A DNA stretch of 64,000 nt from Streptomyces acidiscabies. Lineage in GTDB: Bacteria > Actinomycetota > Actinomycetes > Streptomycetales > Streptomycetaceae. Numbering within the stretch: position 1 is the stretch's first letter; every line of letters starts with the position of its first letter. The notes beneath the pieces are model-generated. The model saw nothing but the letters and a program-made list of their open reading frames with translations, searched no databases and was not told where the DNA came from. The position numbers and the translations under genes were made by a program. The stretch lies in NCBI RefSeq assembly GCF_020010905.1, contig NZ_JAGJBY010000001.1:4670001-4734000 (forward strand). The letters run 5' to 3'. This document shows positions 26,445 to 34,452 of the stretch, piece after piece.

Positions 26445-26459
26445 TGGCACTCAGTGCCA
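26445..26459. promoter_or_regulatory. palindromic operator TGGCACTCAGTGCCA
   Basis: A 15-bp palindrome with perfect 7-bp arms around one central base, 75 bases upstream of the preferred OB-fold gene start. Close copies lie in the TetR gene's own upstream region (27203-27217 and 27226-27240), which identifies it as that regulator's probable site. Confidence 0.75.
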
Positions 26460-26497
26460 GTCGTAAAGGCACTGCGTACCCCGGAAATCAGGGCTCC

Positions 26498-27181
26498 TCA
26501 GCTTCGGCCGAGTGTCGTCTCGATCTCCTGGACCACCCGCCACAGCGGCGCACCCCGCCGGGAGACGACCACGACGACGTCCTCGGGGTGTTCGGCCACC
26601 GGCGCGGGAGAGGGGGAGCTGTAGGTCGACTGGACGTACTCCAGCGCGTGGTCCACCATCGCGCTCGCGTCCCCCGCACCGTCCGAACGCAGCCACGACC
26701 GCAGCGCGTTGTTGTGCGCCGCGACCACGGCGGCGGCGATGACGTCCGCGCGCAGGATCCCGTCCGGGAGCCCGGCGAACCGCTGGCGCAGATACTCGGC
26801 CAGCGCCCGCTCGTACCGCCACACGACCGACAACTCGTAGGCCCGCAGCCCCGGGACGCGTTTGGTGAGCCGGTAGCGCTGGACGGAGAAGGAGGGGTTC
26901 TCGGCGTACATCCGCAGGACGAGGCGGGCCGCGTCGCAGACCCGCCGCACCGGCTCGAACCCCGTGTCGTCCTCGGCGAGGAACGCGGTCATGTCGGCGA
27001 GGCACCGCTCGTGGTCGGGGAAGACCACGTCCTCCTTGGAGGGGAAGTACCGGAAGAAGGACCGCCGTCCGACCCCGGCGAGCGCCACGATGTCGTCCAC
27101 CGTGGTCTGCTCGTACCCGCGCTCCAGAAACAGCCGGAAGGCCGCCGCGACCAGCGCGTCCCGCATGGAGGGCTTGCTCAT
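26498..27181 (-). CDS. TetR-family transcriptional regulator
   Basis: About 227 residues with a typical N-terminal helix-turn-helix domain (LFLERGYEQTTVDDIVALAGVGRRSFFRYFPSKEDVVF) and a helical ligand domain with FSVQRYRLTKRVPGL. The ATG at 27181 is chosen; a GTG at 27208 would overlap an operator copy. No ribosome site is evident, so the message may be leaderless. Palindromes upstream of itself and of the downstream OB-fold gene suggest autoregulation and control of that gene. A CoA-ester ligand is possible, given the OB-fold partner (inference). Confidence 0.9.
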   Translation of the reverse strand: MSKPSMRDALVAAAFRLFLERGYEQTTVDDIVALAGVGRRSFFRYFPSKEDVVFPDHERCLADMTAFLAEDDTGFEPVRRVCDAARLVLRMYAENPSFSVQRYRLTKRVPGLRAYELSVVWRYERALAEYLRQRFAGLPDGILRADVIAAAVVAAHNNALRSWLRSDGAGDASAMVDHALEYVQSTYSSPSPAPVAEHPEDVVVVVSRRGAPLWRVVQEIETTLGRS

Positions 27182-27202
27182 GGCAGGGAACGTAGCACGC
27201 GA

Positions 27203-27240
27203 TGGCACTCAGTTCCCTGCCACGGAGGTACTGAGTGCTA
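27203..27240. promoter_or_regulatory. two degenerate TetR operator copies
   Basis: TGGCACTCAGTTCCC (27203-27217) matches 13 of 15 positions, and AGGTACTGAGTGCTA (27226-27240) matches 12 of 15, of the palindrome at 26445-26459 (second copy in reverse orientation). They lie just upstream of the TetR start, and the second overlaps the folD stop codon. Confidence 0.7.
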
Positions 27241-28086
27241 CTGCCGCTCCGCCGCCTCGACCACGTTCGTCAGCAGCATCGCCCGCGTCATCGGACCCAC
27301 CCCGCCGACCGGCGGCGAGTACGAGCCCGCGACGTCGCTCACGTCCGGGTGGACGTCGCCGAGGATGCCCTCGACCGTGCGGGTCAGGCCGACGGACAGG
27401 ACGGTCGCGCCGGGCTTGATCCAGTCCGGGGTGACGAGGTGGGCGACACCGGCGGCGGCCACCACCACGTCGGCGACCCGGGCGTGCGCGGCGACGTCCT
27501 GCGTGGCCTCGTGACACAGCGTCACCGTGGCGTGCTCGGTGGAGCGCGTCAGCATCAGGCCCAGCGGACGGCCGACGGTGATGCCGCAGCCGATGACGCA
27601 GAACTGCTGGCCGGTGATGGCCACGTTGTTGCGGCGCAGCAGGTCGATGATGCCGCGCGGGGTGCAGGGCAGCGGGCCCGGGATGCCGAGGACCAGCCGG
27701 CCGAGGTTGGTGGGGTGCAGGCCGTCCGCGTCCTTGCGGGGGTCGATCATTTCGAGGACCGCGTGCGTGTCGATGTGCGCGGGCAGCGGGAGCTGGACGA
27801 TGAAGCCGGTGCAGGCCGGGTCCTCGTTGAGGCGCAGGACCGCCGCCTCCACGTCCGCCTGCGAGGCGTCGGCGGGGAGTTCGACGCGGATGGAGGCGAT
27901 GCCGACCTGCGCGCAGTCGCGGTGCTTGCCGCCGACGTAGGAGCGGCTGCCCGGGTCCTCGCCGACCAGGATGGTGCCGAGGCCGGGGGTGATCCCGCGC
28001 TCCTTGAGCGCACTCACCCGCTGGGCCAGCTCGGTCTTGATGTCGGCCGCAGCGGCCTTGCCGTCGAGAAGTGTCGCGGTGGTCAC
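27238..28086 (-). CDS. folD: bifunctional methylenetetrahydrofolate dehydrogenase / methenyltetrahydrofolate cyclohydrolase
   Basis: A 282-residue FolD. The catalytic-lysine region is GSRSYVGGKHRDCAQVGI, the second signature is QLPLPAHIDTHAVLEMIDPRKDADGLHPTNLGRL, and the nucleotide site is VIGCGITVGRPLGLML. The usual DPGS/KxxxC pattern with YxxxK is present (Tyr-Val-Gly-Gly-Lys). It interconverts 5,10-methylene-, methenyl- and 10-formyl-tetrahydrofolate. GTG at 28086 is the likely start, as family proteins begin there; no Shine-Dalgarno sequence is seen. The 212-bp upstream gap shows no riboswitch that I recognise. Confidence 0.93.
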   Translation of the reverse strand: MTTATLLDGKAAAADIKTELAQRVSALKERGITPGLGTILVGEDPGSRSYVGGKHRDCAQVGIASIRVELPADASQADVEAAVLRLNEDPACTGFIVQLPLPAHIDTHAVLEMIDPRKDADGLHPTNLGRLVLGIPGPLPCTPRGIIDLLRRNNVAITGQQFCVIGCGITVGRPLGLMLTRSTEHATVTLCHEATQDVAAHARVADVVVAAAGVAHLVTPDWIKPGATVLSVGLTRTVEGILGDVHPDVSDVAGSYSPPVGGVGPMTRAMLLTNVVEAAERQ

Positions 28087-28298
28087 GGGAGGAGAAAACC
28101 CTTCGGGACGAAGACGCCGGTCGGGAGGCCGGTGACGTCCTCGGCCCCCGTCACTCCATCGTACGTCGCCCGAGTGGGGTACCCCGCGCCGGACGGATTG
28201 TGCGGTCGTACGAAAATCACCGGCCGCCCACGTCACTGAACCACTCCCGCCACCCACCCGTATCTCTCCGGAGGGATCACAGGAGAGGGGAGACCGGC

Positions 28299-29000
28299 GT
28301 GCCGACACCGGAGACCAGTGGCGAACCGTTCGAGCGTGAGGTCCTGGAACCCATCGTGGTGCTCCGACCACGCCGCACCGACGCGCTCGCGGACCTGTTC
28401 CGCGAACTGACCGAGCTGAGCGTCGACGACCCGCCGGACCAGGAGAAGACCCGCGCCTACGAGGCGGTGACCGTCTCCAAGGAGCCGCAGACCCAGCGCA
28501 TCCCGCCGCTCCCGCCCCTGCCCCCGCGCCGCCGCACGGCCCCGCCACCGCCGCCGCCCGCCACCGGCAAGGGCGTGCGCAGAGCGGCCGGGGTCATCGC
28601 GATCTCCGCCGCCGCCCTGGTCGGCTTCGCCGCCGCGATCCTCCTGCTGCCCGGCCGCCAGAGCGACGCGGCGGCGGCCCGGCCCCCGGTCAGCAGCGCC
28701 CCCGCCCAGCAGAACCCGGCACCGACCCCGACCCCGAGCGCCCCCGCCGAGGAGCCCGGCGAGGCCCCCGACACCACCGGCGTCCTGCGCGAGGGCGCCA
28801 CCGGCCCCGAGGTCGTCACCCTCCAGGAGCGCCTGCGCCGCATCCCGAACGTGTACGACCACGGCGCCACCGACGGCGAGTACGACGCGACACTCACCGA
28901 GGCCGTGGCCCGTTTCCAGGTCTGGTACGGCATCCGGGGCGACGAGTCCGGGGTGTACGGCGACAACACGCGCCACGACCTGGAGTCGCGCACCTCCTGA
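28299..29000 (+). CDS. single-pass membrane protein with C-terminal peptidoglycan-binding domain
   Basis: A 233-residue protein. It has an acidic cytoplasmic N-terminal half with a polyproline stretch (about 68-87), one transmembrane helix (about 95-118), a Ser/Pro/Ala-rich linker, and a PG_binding_1 domain (LREGATGPEVVTLQERL... around 165-228). The start is GTG at 28299 behind GGAGAGGGG. The domain would sit outside, bound to the wall; the N-terminal part could bind a cytoplasmic partner. Role unknown. Confidence 0.82.
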   Translation: MPTPETSGEPFEREVLEPIVVLRPRRTDALADLFRELTELSVDDPPDQEKTRAYEAVTVSKEPQTQRIPPLPPLPPRRRTAPPPPPPATGKGVRRAAGVIAISAAALVGFAAAILLLPGRQSDAAAARPPVSSAPAQQNPAPTPTPSAPAEEPGEAPDTTGVLREGATGPEVVTLQERLRRIPNVYDHGATDGEYDATLTEAVARFQVWYGIRGDESGVYGDNTRHDLESRTS

Positions 29001-29007
29001 CACACGG

Positions 29008-29080
29008 GGCTCGGTGACTGTGTCCCATGTCACTATGCACAGTGGGCCGGTGGGCGTCCGGCACTCCGGCCCACCGAGCC
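29008..29080 (+). promoter_or_regulatory. mutually exclusive hairpins before a small membrane-protein gene
   Basis: GGCTCGGTG (29008-29016) is complementary to CACCGAGCC (29072-29080). GTGGGCCGG (29042-29050) is complementary to CCGGCCCAC (29066-29074). Both pairings are perfect over 9 bases but share 29072-29074, so they cannot fully form together. The second hairpin lies 18 bases before an ATG. It could be a terminator of the upstream gene, a switch, or both. Confidence 0.45.
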
Positions 29081-29092
29081 GAAAGCCGTGCC

Positions 29093-29200
29093 ATGTCCGT
29101 CTCGCGCGTCCCGGGCCTCGTCCTGCCCGTGATCTTCCTGGTGGCCCTGCTGGCGGGGCTGGTCTGGTACTGGCGTCAGCGCCGCAAGGGGGACGACTGA
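29093..29200 (+). CDS. 35-residue single-helix membrane protein
   Basis: A short gene encoding a hydrophobic helix (VPGLVLPVIFLVALLAGLVWYW, residues 6-27) followed by a basic-then-acidic tail RQRRKGDD. The positive-inside rule puts the C-terminus in the cytoplasm. No strong ribosome site is visible. The 3' end overlaps the convergent gene by 25 bases. The clean membrane topology argues for a real gene, but no homologue was tested. Confidence 0.5.
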   Translation: MSVSRVPGLVLPVIFLVALLAGLVWYWRQRRKGDD

Positions 29201-29556
29201 GCCGCCAGCGCCTCCGCGACCGCCCGCACGCCGCGCGCCAGGTGCTGGAGCTGTGTCAGCTCGGCGGCGTACATCTTGATCGTGTGCTCGATCGCCGCCT
29301 CGTGCAGGCCGAGGGCCGGCAGGTCGGCGCGGGCCGTCTGGAGCGCCGTGCGGGCCACCCGGACCTCCTGCTGGACCTGGAGGTGCGCGTGCCGGGCGAG
29401 CAGGACCGGGTGGCGCAGCAGCGCCGGATAGCCCGCGTAGCGCGCGGGCACCAGGTCGCGCAGCCATTTGACGGCCGAACGCTCCCAGTCGTAACTGCCG
29501 GGCGTCTTGACGTGGCGGGGCCAGTCCGGGCTGAGGCGCGTCGTCGTGAGACTCAT
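29176..29556 (-). CDS. uncharacterised helical protein
   Basis: About 126 residues, mostly helical and rich in Ala, Leu, Arg and His. DWERSAVKWLRDLVPARYAGYPALLRHPVLLARHAHLQV is a notable aromatic/His-rich part. No membrane segment or known motif is recognised. ATG at 29556 has GGAAG 8 bases upstream; an ATG two codons earlier is possible. A good promoter precedes it at 29594-29622. Confidence 0.65.
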   Translation of the reverse strand: MSLTTTRLSPDWPRHVKTPGSYDWERSAVKWLRDLVPARYAGYPALLRHPVLLARHAHLQVQQEVRVARTALQTARADLPALGLHEAAIEHTIKMYAAELTQLQHLARGVRAVAEALAAQSSPLRR

Positions 29557-29593
29557 GAGCATGGCTTCCGATGTGCGGCAGTGCGACCGGAGC

Positions 29594-29622
29594 AGTATTT
29601 ATATATGCCGTCGCCTTTGCAA
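29594..29622 (-). promoter_or_regulatory. predicted promoter of the 126-residue gene
   Basis: On the minus strand TTGCAA (29617-29622) and AATACT (29594-29599) are 17 bases apart, within an unusually AT-rich stretch (ATATATAAAT). The distance to the ATG is about 38 bases. Confidence 0.45.
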
Positions 29623-29690
29623 GACGTATGGAAACATTCACCGCCTCGCCAGGGGAACTCCACGCTCCGGTTACCGGCGCGTAAGCGGCA

Positions 29691-29725
29691 TCAGGCAGTC
29701 AGGCAGTCAGTCAGTCAGGCAGGAA
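29691..29725. repeat. TCAG/TCAGGCAG microsatellite at the RpiR stop codon
   Basis: The run is TCAGGCAG twice, TCAG twice, then TCAGGCAG once more. The minus-strand RpiR gene stops inside it (29711-29713), and every unit offers a TGA in one frame. Slippage would change the end of that protein only slightly. Confidence 0.75.
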
Positions 29726-30658
29726 GAAGTGGTGGCGGTCGGCCACCTGCTCGTACTCCTCCAGCCGCGCCTGCGTCCGCTCCGGGCCCGCGTCCGTCAT
29801 GGCCTGGAGCAGCGCCGCCGCCATCACGCCCGGCGCCGCGTACGAGTCGAACACCAGCCGCGACCCGGTCCCCGTCGCGAACACCGCGTCCGCCTCGTCG
29901 GCCAGCGGGCCCAGCGCCAGGTCCGTGATCAGCGCCACCTTCAGGCCCGCCCCGCGCGCCACCCGCACCGCCGTCAGCGTCTCGTGCGCGTGCCGGGGCA
30001 TCGAGAACGCCAGCACCCACGTCCCGCCCGCCGCCCGGGCCTGGAGCAGCGCGTCGTAGGCGACGCTCCCGCCGCGCGTCACCGGCCGCACGTCCGGGTG
30101 GACCCGGCGCGCCGCGTACGTGAAGTACTCGGCGAGCGACGCCGAGATCCTCAGGCCCAGCACGGTCAGCGGCGTCGACTCCGACAGACCCCGGCCCACC
30201 TCGATGACCTGGTCCGGGTCGGCGAAGTCACGGCGCAGGTTCTCCAGGTTGCGGATCTCGGCGTCCACCGCCGCCTGGAGTTCGTTGCCCCGGTTCACCT
30301 CGGCCGTGCCGTGCGCCCCGAGCGCCAGCGCCTGGAGCCGCTCCCTGAGCGCCGGGTAGCCGCTGAAGCCGACGGCCGCCGCGAACCGGGTCACCGAGGG
30401 CTGGCTCACCCCGACGCGCTCGGCGAGGTCGGTGATCGACAGGAGGGACGCCTCGGTGAGGTGCTCGATCAGGTACTGCGCGATGCGCCGCTGGCCGGGG
30501 GAGAGGTGCGGACCGTCGAACAGGGCCCGCAGCTGCGAGGCCGGGGACAGCTCCGTCTCCGGTACGGCCTTCCCCGAGGTGATCGCCGACGCCTGCGCCC
30601 GTGCCTGCTGCTCCGAGGGCCCGGAGCCTCCTCCTGTGTCTCCCACGCGCCTCAACAT
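29711..30658 (-). CDS. MurR/RpiR-family transcriptional regulator
   Basis: A 315-residue regulator. An N-terminal RpiR helix-turn-helix (LSPGQRRIAQYLIEHL... SITDLAERVGVSQPSVTRFAAAVGFSGYPALRERL, about 52-110) is followed by a SIS sugar-phosphate isomerase-like domain (about 150-285, with VLAFSMPRHAHETL and VALITDL). Family members sense phosphosugars. No sugar operon adjoins it directly; the glycosyltransferase gene lies upstream on the same strand, 9 bases from its start, so they may be co-transcribed. The true start could be a few codons later. Confidence 0.9.
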   Translation of the reverse strand: MLRRVGDTGGGSGPSEQQARAQASAITSGKAVPETELSPASQLRALFDGPHLSPGQRRIAQYLIEHLTEASLLSITDLAERVGVSQPSVTRFAAAVGFSGYPALRERLQALALGAHGTAEVNRGNELQAAVDAEIRNLENLRRDFADPDQVIEVGRGLSESTPLTVLGLRISASLAEYFTYAARRVHPDVRPVTRGGSVAYDALLQARAAGGTWVLAFSMPRHAHETLTAVRVARGAGLKVALITDLALGPLADEADAVFATGTGSRLVFDSYAAPGVMAAALLQAMTDAGPERTQARLEEYEQVADRHHFFLPD

Positions 30659-30667
30659 AACCCAGGA

Positions 30668-32272
30668 TCACCGCCGGTAGACGGTGATCGAGTACCCCAC
30701 CTCGTCCACCGCCCGGCTGGTCCGCAGCAGCTCGGCGAGCCGCCCCTTCGCCTTCGCCGCCGCCGAGTCCGACACGACCAGCAGCCCCCGGACCCGCTCG
30801 ATCGGCACGGTCAGCGGATCGCTCGCCTCGACGCCGTAGTACGACGGCACCCCGGCCCCCTTGTACACGAGCCACATCGGCTCACCCCGGTACTCCTCCG
30901 CGAGCCGCCCGAGATCCTGCCCCCAGTCCACGTTGGAGTCGTGCAGCCGCAGATGCGTACGGGACGGACCCCCGAACGCCTCGTTGGAGTACGGCAGATA
31001 GTAGGGAAACGTCCGCAGCGAACTCACCGCGACGAACGCCACCAGCGCCCACACCACCCACACCCGCCGCAGCGCCAGCGCACAACCCGCAGCCACGGCA
31101 AGGAACATGGGCACGAACACCGCGTACCGCGTCCCCAGATCCCGCGCCCCCGTCATCGCCGACGCCAGCAACACCCCTGTCGGCACCAGCACATACACAG
31201 CGGCGCGCCGCAGCCTCGGCACCGACAGCATCGCCACCACGCCCGCCACCCACAGCGCGATCATCCCCAGCGGCGTCTTCACCAGCAGCGCGGCCGGCAG
31301 GTAGTACCACCGCGACCCGCTGTAGACCTGCCCGAACAGGAACCCCTGCCACTGCTGGTTCTCGAACCTGAACTGCACCCGCATCCCGTCCCGGTACGAC
31401 TCCGGCACCGGCAGCAGATCCACAACCAGCCCCCGCAGACCATGAATTGACGGAACCTCACCCGGCGCCGGACTCCACCGCAACCGGGGATCGACGACGA
31501 GATACGACACCCACACGACGACGAACGCCGCCACCACGACCCCGCACGCACCCAACAGCGCCTTGCGCCAACCTGCCCGCCAGAGCGACACCACCGCCAG
31601 CCCCGCGAACACCGGTACGGCCGTCAGCGTGCTCATCTTCGTCGCCAGCGCCGCCCCCAACGCCAGCCCGGCCAGGGCGAGATACAGCCGGGGATTCCGG
31701 TCCGCCCGCCACAGCAGCCACGCCGACGTCAGCAGGAACCCAGCCGCCGGGACGTCCAGCGTGGCCAGCGAACCGTGTGCGATGACGTCCGGCGAGAACG
31801 CGTACAGCGCGAGCGCGACGAAGGCCGCCGCGCGCCCGGCGACGTCCCGCGCGAAGAAGAAGACGACCAGGCCGAACAGCAGCGTCAGGGCGATGACGGG
31901 CAACCGGGCCCAGAACATCACGTCCCAGGGGTCGTTGCCGGACTCGTACAGCAGGTGACGGCCCAACGCGCCCTGGTTGCCGGTGAATTGATCGTCGACG
32001 TGCGGATCGGCGACGGCCACGCCGAGGGCCACGATCAGCTTCCCCAGCGGCGGGTGCTCGGGATTGTAGCGGACCTCGTGCGCGTGCAGGTAGTCGGCCG
32101 CCGTCCCGACGTACACCGGCTCGTCGATCGTCGGCGTCTGCTGGACGGCCGTCGTCACCATGGCCGCCGCCATCTGGGCCAGCAGCAGGAACACCAACAG
32201 GGGGACCAGCCAAGGGCGTTGACGGGCCCGGACGAGTGCCGGGGGGTCTCGCAGGAGTGCTGTGCTCGCCAT
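30668..32272 (-). CDS. GT-C (family 39-like) membrane glycosyltransferase
   Basis: A 534-residue protein with about ten to eleven transmembrane helices. It has an N-terminal acidic site TIDEPVYVGTAADYL (after the first helix), a HPPLGKL motif (about 73-79) and a C-terminal DSNVDWGQDLGRL segment (about 435-447). These are typical of ArnT/PMT-like enzymes using polyprenyl-phosphate sugars. It would glycosylate a lipid, a glycan or secreted protein on the outer face. The 9-base gap to the RpiR gene suggests an operon. Confidence 0.88.
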   Translation of the reverse strand: MASTALLRDPPALVRARQRPWLVPLLVFLLLAQMAAAMVTTAVQQTPTIDEPVYVGTAADYLHAHEVRYNPEHPPLGKLIVALGVAVADPHVDDQFTGNQGALGRHLLYESGNDPWDVMFWARLPVIALTLLFGLVVFFFARDVAGRAAAFVALALYAFSPDVIAHGSLATLDVPAAGFLLTSAWLLWRADRNPRLYLALAGLALGAALATKMSTLTAVPVFAGLAVVSLWRAGWRKALLGACGVVVAAFVVVWVSYLVVDPRLRWSPAPGEVPSIHGLRGLVVDLLPVPESYRDGMRVQFRFENQQWQGFLFGQVYSGSRWYYLPAALLVKTPLGMIALWVAGVVAMLSVPRLRRAAVYVLVPTGVLLASAMTGARDLGTRYAVFVPMFLAVAAGCALALRRVWVVWALVAFVAVSSLRTFPYYLPYSNEAFGGPSRTHLRLHDSNVDWGQDLGRLAEEYRGEPMWLVYKGAGVPSYYGVEASDPLTVPIERVRGLLVVSDSAAAKAKGRLAELLRTSRAVDEVGYSITVYRR

Positions 32273-32348
32273 CGTCCGCCCTAGGTGACCGTACGGGGCG
32301 GGAGCGCCCGTTCTGCCCAGATTAGGCCGCTCCCACCCCTCGGTTACG

Positions 32349-34247
32349 TCACCGCTTCACGAGTCGTACCGACAGACCGTCCGCCGTGTAGTGGGGTACG
32401 GCGCGCAGGTGGGCCGAGTTCAGCTTCACCTTGTCGAACTGGCCGCGCAGCTGGGTGGCGTGCAGGACGTGGACGACCGTCCCGGCGGCCGGCGGGTGCT
32501 TGGCGTCGAGGTTCAGCACCAGCGTGGCGCCCTTCTCCAGACGGGCCCGGCCGGAGACGGTGAGCAGGGTGCCGTGGCCCTTGGCGACCGTCAGGTCGAG
32601 CGTCGCGGCGCCCTGCGTCCAGGGGCCGCGCACCCGCACCGGCAGCGCGGCGCTGAGGGTGCCGCCCGTGAGGGTGACATGGCCCTCGCCCAGCGCGTTG
32701 GCGTGACCGGCCACGAGCGTGCCCTCCTTGAGAGCCGTGCCGCCGTGGTAGCGGTTGTGGCCGGTGAGGGTGAGCGTGCCGGAGCCCTTCTTGATCAGAC
32801 CGCCGGGGCCGTCGATGTCGTTGCGCCAGGCGTCGGCCGCGTGGAAGCCGTGCTTGGCCGCGTCCATGGTGACCGTGACATTCGACTCGAAGGAGCCGTA
32901 GCCGTCCGCCGCCGCGAACAGGTTCAGGCGGCCCCACTGCTCGAAGCCGTCCAGCAGGACGTACCCGGACTCCAGCGCGGTCGTCCGCAGCACCGCGCGG
33001 CGCTGTGCGGCCGTCAGGTACGGCTGGCGGGTCTCCAGGAGGACCTCGGCGCCCTTCGGGACGGTCAGCGGGGTCTTGCGGCCCCTGCGGGGCAGGACGT
33101 ACGTCAGCTTCGGCTCGACCAGGTGGGCGTTGGCCTCGCGGTGGGCGTACCTGTCGGAGGCGTCCGAGTGGGCGTACGCGTACAGGGTGTTCGCGTTCGT
33201 GCCGGTCTTCGCCGTGAAGTACGCCAGCGCCTGGGCGCGCGCGGCGGCCTTCAGCTCGGCGTTCGCCGGGTCGGCGAGGGTCGCGGCGGCGAGCGCGGTG
33301 GCCATGATCCGGCCGCCGATCACGTCGACCGTGGAGTGCATGCCGGACATGATCCGGGTGTGGCTCAGCTCGATGCCCCGGGTCACCAGCTCCTGGAAGC
33401 GCTCCGGGACGGCGTACGCGTAGGCGAGCGAGGCCAGGTGGAAGGCGTTGGTGTGGCCGCTCGGGTAGCCGCCGTCGTCCTTGGGCGACATGTTGCGCTG
33501 GCGCAGCAGCTGCGGGACGACGACGACCTTCGAGTCGTAGACCGGGAAGCCGAGATCGTCGGTCTTGCCGGTGTCGACGACCTGGCTGTCCTCGTTCATG
33601 CGCCACGGGCGCGGGTACTGGTAGGCGTACTTGCCCTGGTTGCCGGACGCGTAGTTGCCGCGCAGGGTGTCGACGAGCGTGGCGACCAGACCGAGGTCCG
33701 AGTCGTGCGAACCGGCGCCGAGCGCGGAACCGGCGGGCGCGTCGGCCGGGACGGCGTCGTCGATCTTCGTCGCCGGGACGCCGTCGGGCGCGGCGGTGAT
33801 CGAGGTGACCGCCTTGGCGCCGGAGCGGTACAGCGGGGCCAGCGGGCCGAGGCCGCCGATCGTCGCGTAGCTCTGGTGCTGGCGGTCGTAGACGAACGCC
33901 TCCTTGCCCTGGGCCTCGGTGCGCGCGTGCGTGAGCTGGATGCTGTAGCGCACGTTGGCGCGCAGCACCTCGCGGTCCAGGACGGTGCCGGTGTTCCAGG
34001 CGTCGCCGGTCTTCCAGACCTTCGTCATCCCGCCGAGGACGCGCACCACGGCGTTCGTCTCGGGCGTGAGGTTCGCGGGGATGTTCGTCTTGTAGTCGTC
34101 GACGAACGCCGCCGGAGCCGGGGTCGCGGCCTTGGCGTCGGCGGCGCCGAGCCACGACACGAGCGTCGGCGCGGCCACCAGCGCGGCCGAACCGCCCACG
34201 GAGGTCTTGAGGAAACGCCTTCTGTTCACTGCGACGGGGGACGACAT
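32349..34247 (-). CDS. Tat-exported PAP2-family phosphatase with beta-helical C-terminal part
   Basis: About 632 residues. A twin-arginine signal has NRRRFLKT at 8-15. A PAP2/chloroperoxidase-type catalytic region has PSGHTNAF (262-269) and SHTRIMSGMHSTVDV (295-309, Arg298, His304). The C-terminal 180 residues contain autotransporter-like strand repeats (GGTALKEGTLVAGHANALG, HVTLTGGTLSAAL). The start ATG 34247 follows AGAGAGG by 7-8 bases. It likely hydrolyses phosphate esters outside the cell. A possible PHO box is upstream. Confidence 0.88.
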   Translation of the reverse strand: MSSPVAVNRRRFLKTSVGGSAALVAAPTLVSWLGAADAKAATPAPAAFVDDYKTNIPANLTPETNAVVRVLGGMTKVWKTGDAWNTGTVLDREVLRANVRYSIQLTHARTEAQGKEAFVYDRQHQSYATIGGLGPLAPLYRSGAKAVTSITAAPDGVPATKIDDAVPADAPAGSALGAGSHDSDLGLVATLVDTLRGNYASGNQGKYAYQYPRPWRMNEDSQVVDTGKTDDLGFPVYDSKVVVVPQLLRQRNMSPKDDGGYPSGHTNAFHLASLAYAYAVPERFQELVTRGIELSHTRIMSGMHSTVDVIGGRIMATALAAATLADPANAELKAAARAQALAYFTAKTGTNANTLYAYAHSDASDRYAHREANAHLVEPKLTYVLPRRGRKTPLTVPKGAEVLLETRQPYLTAAQRRAVLRTTALESGYVLLDGFEQWGRLNLFAAADGYGSFESNVTVTMDAAKHGFHAADAWRNDIDGPGGLIKKGSGTLTLTGHNRYHGGTALKEGTLVAGHANALGEGHVTLTGGTLSAALPVRVRGPWTQGAATLDLTVAKGHGTLLTVSGRARLEKGATLVLNLDAKHPPAAGTVVHVLHATQLRGQFDKVKLNSAHLRAVPHYTADGLSVRLVKR

Positions 34248-34385
34248 GCGGGTGCCTCTCTGGAAGCGACAAGGATCGTGCGATCGGGTGCGGCTCGGAG
34301 GCAACTGCCGTCGACTGAGCCGGGTGATGCGTACCAGCGAAGATCTACGGCGGAGTCGTGACCGTTCCGGGTGGGAACGGTAACC

Positions 34386-34407
34386 GGATCATGTCCCGTG
34401 GGTGAAC
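34386..34407 (-). promoter_or_regulatory. possible PHO box upstream of the PAP2 phosphatase
   Basis: On the minus strand GTTCACCCACG (34397-34407) fits all eleven positions of the Streptomyces PhoP direct-repeat unit. It is followed by GGACATGATCC (34386-34396), a weaker second unit with 6 of 11 matches. It is about 140 bases upstream of the ATG. A hairpin with 8-bp arms (34361-34381) lies between the box and the gene. Confidence 0.5.
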
Positions 34408-34452
34408 GGGCAGTTCGGCCGACGCCGTGCACATATATAAGGAGAGAGAGTT

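Noticed and set aside
28087..28298. ZTP (pfl) riboswitch before folD
   Set aside because: I looked for the conserved pseudoknot and GCCGCCTGGGC-like end expected in actinobacterial folD leaders and did not find them.
29507..31450. 647-codon plus-strand frame
   Set aside because: Antisense to the RpiR and glycosyltransferase genes, with Arg/His/Pro-rich low-complexity protein.
32391..34361. 656-codon plus-strand frame opposite the PAP2 phosphatase
   Set aside because: Val/Arg/Gly shadow of a gene with clear catalytic motifs and a Tat signal.
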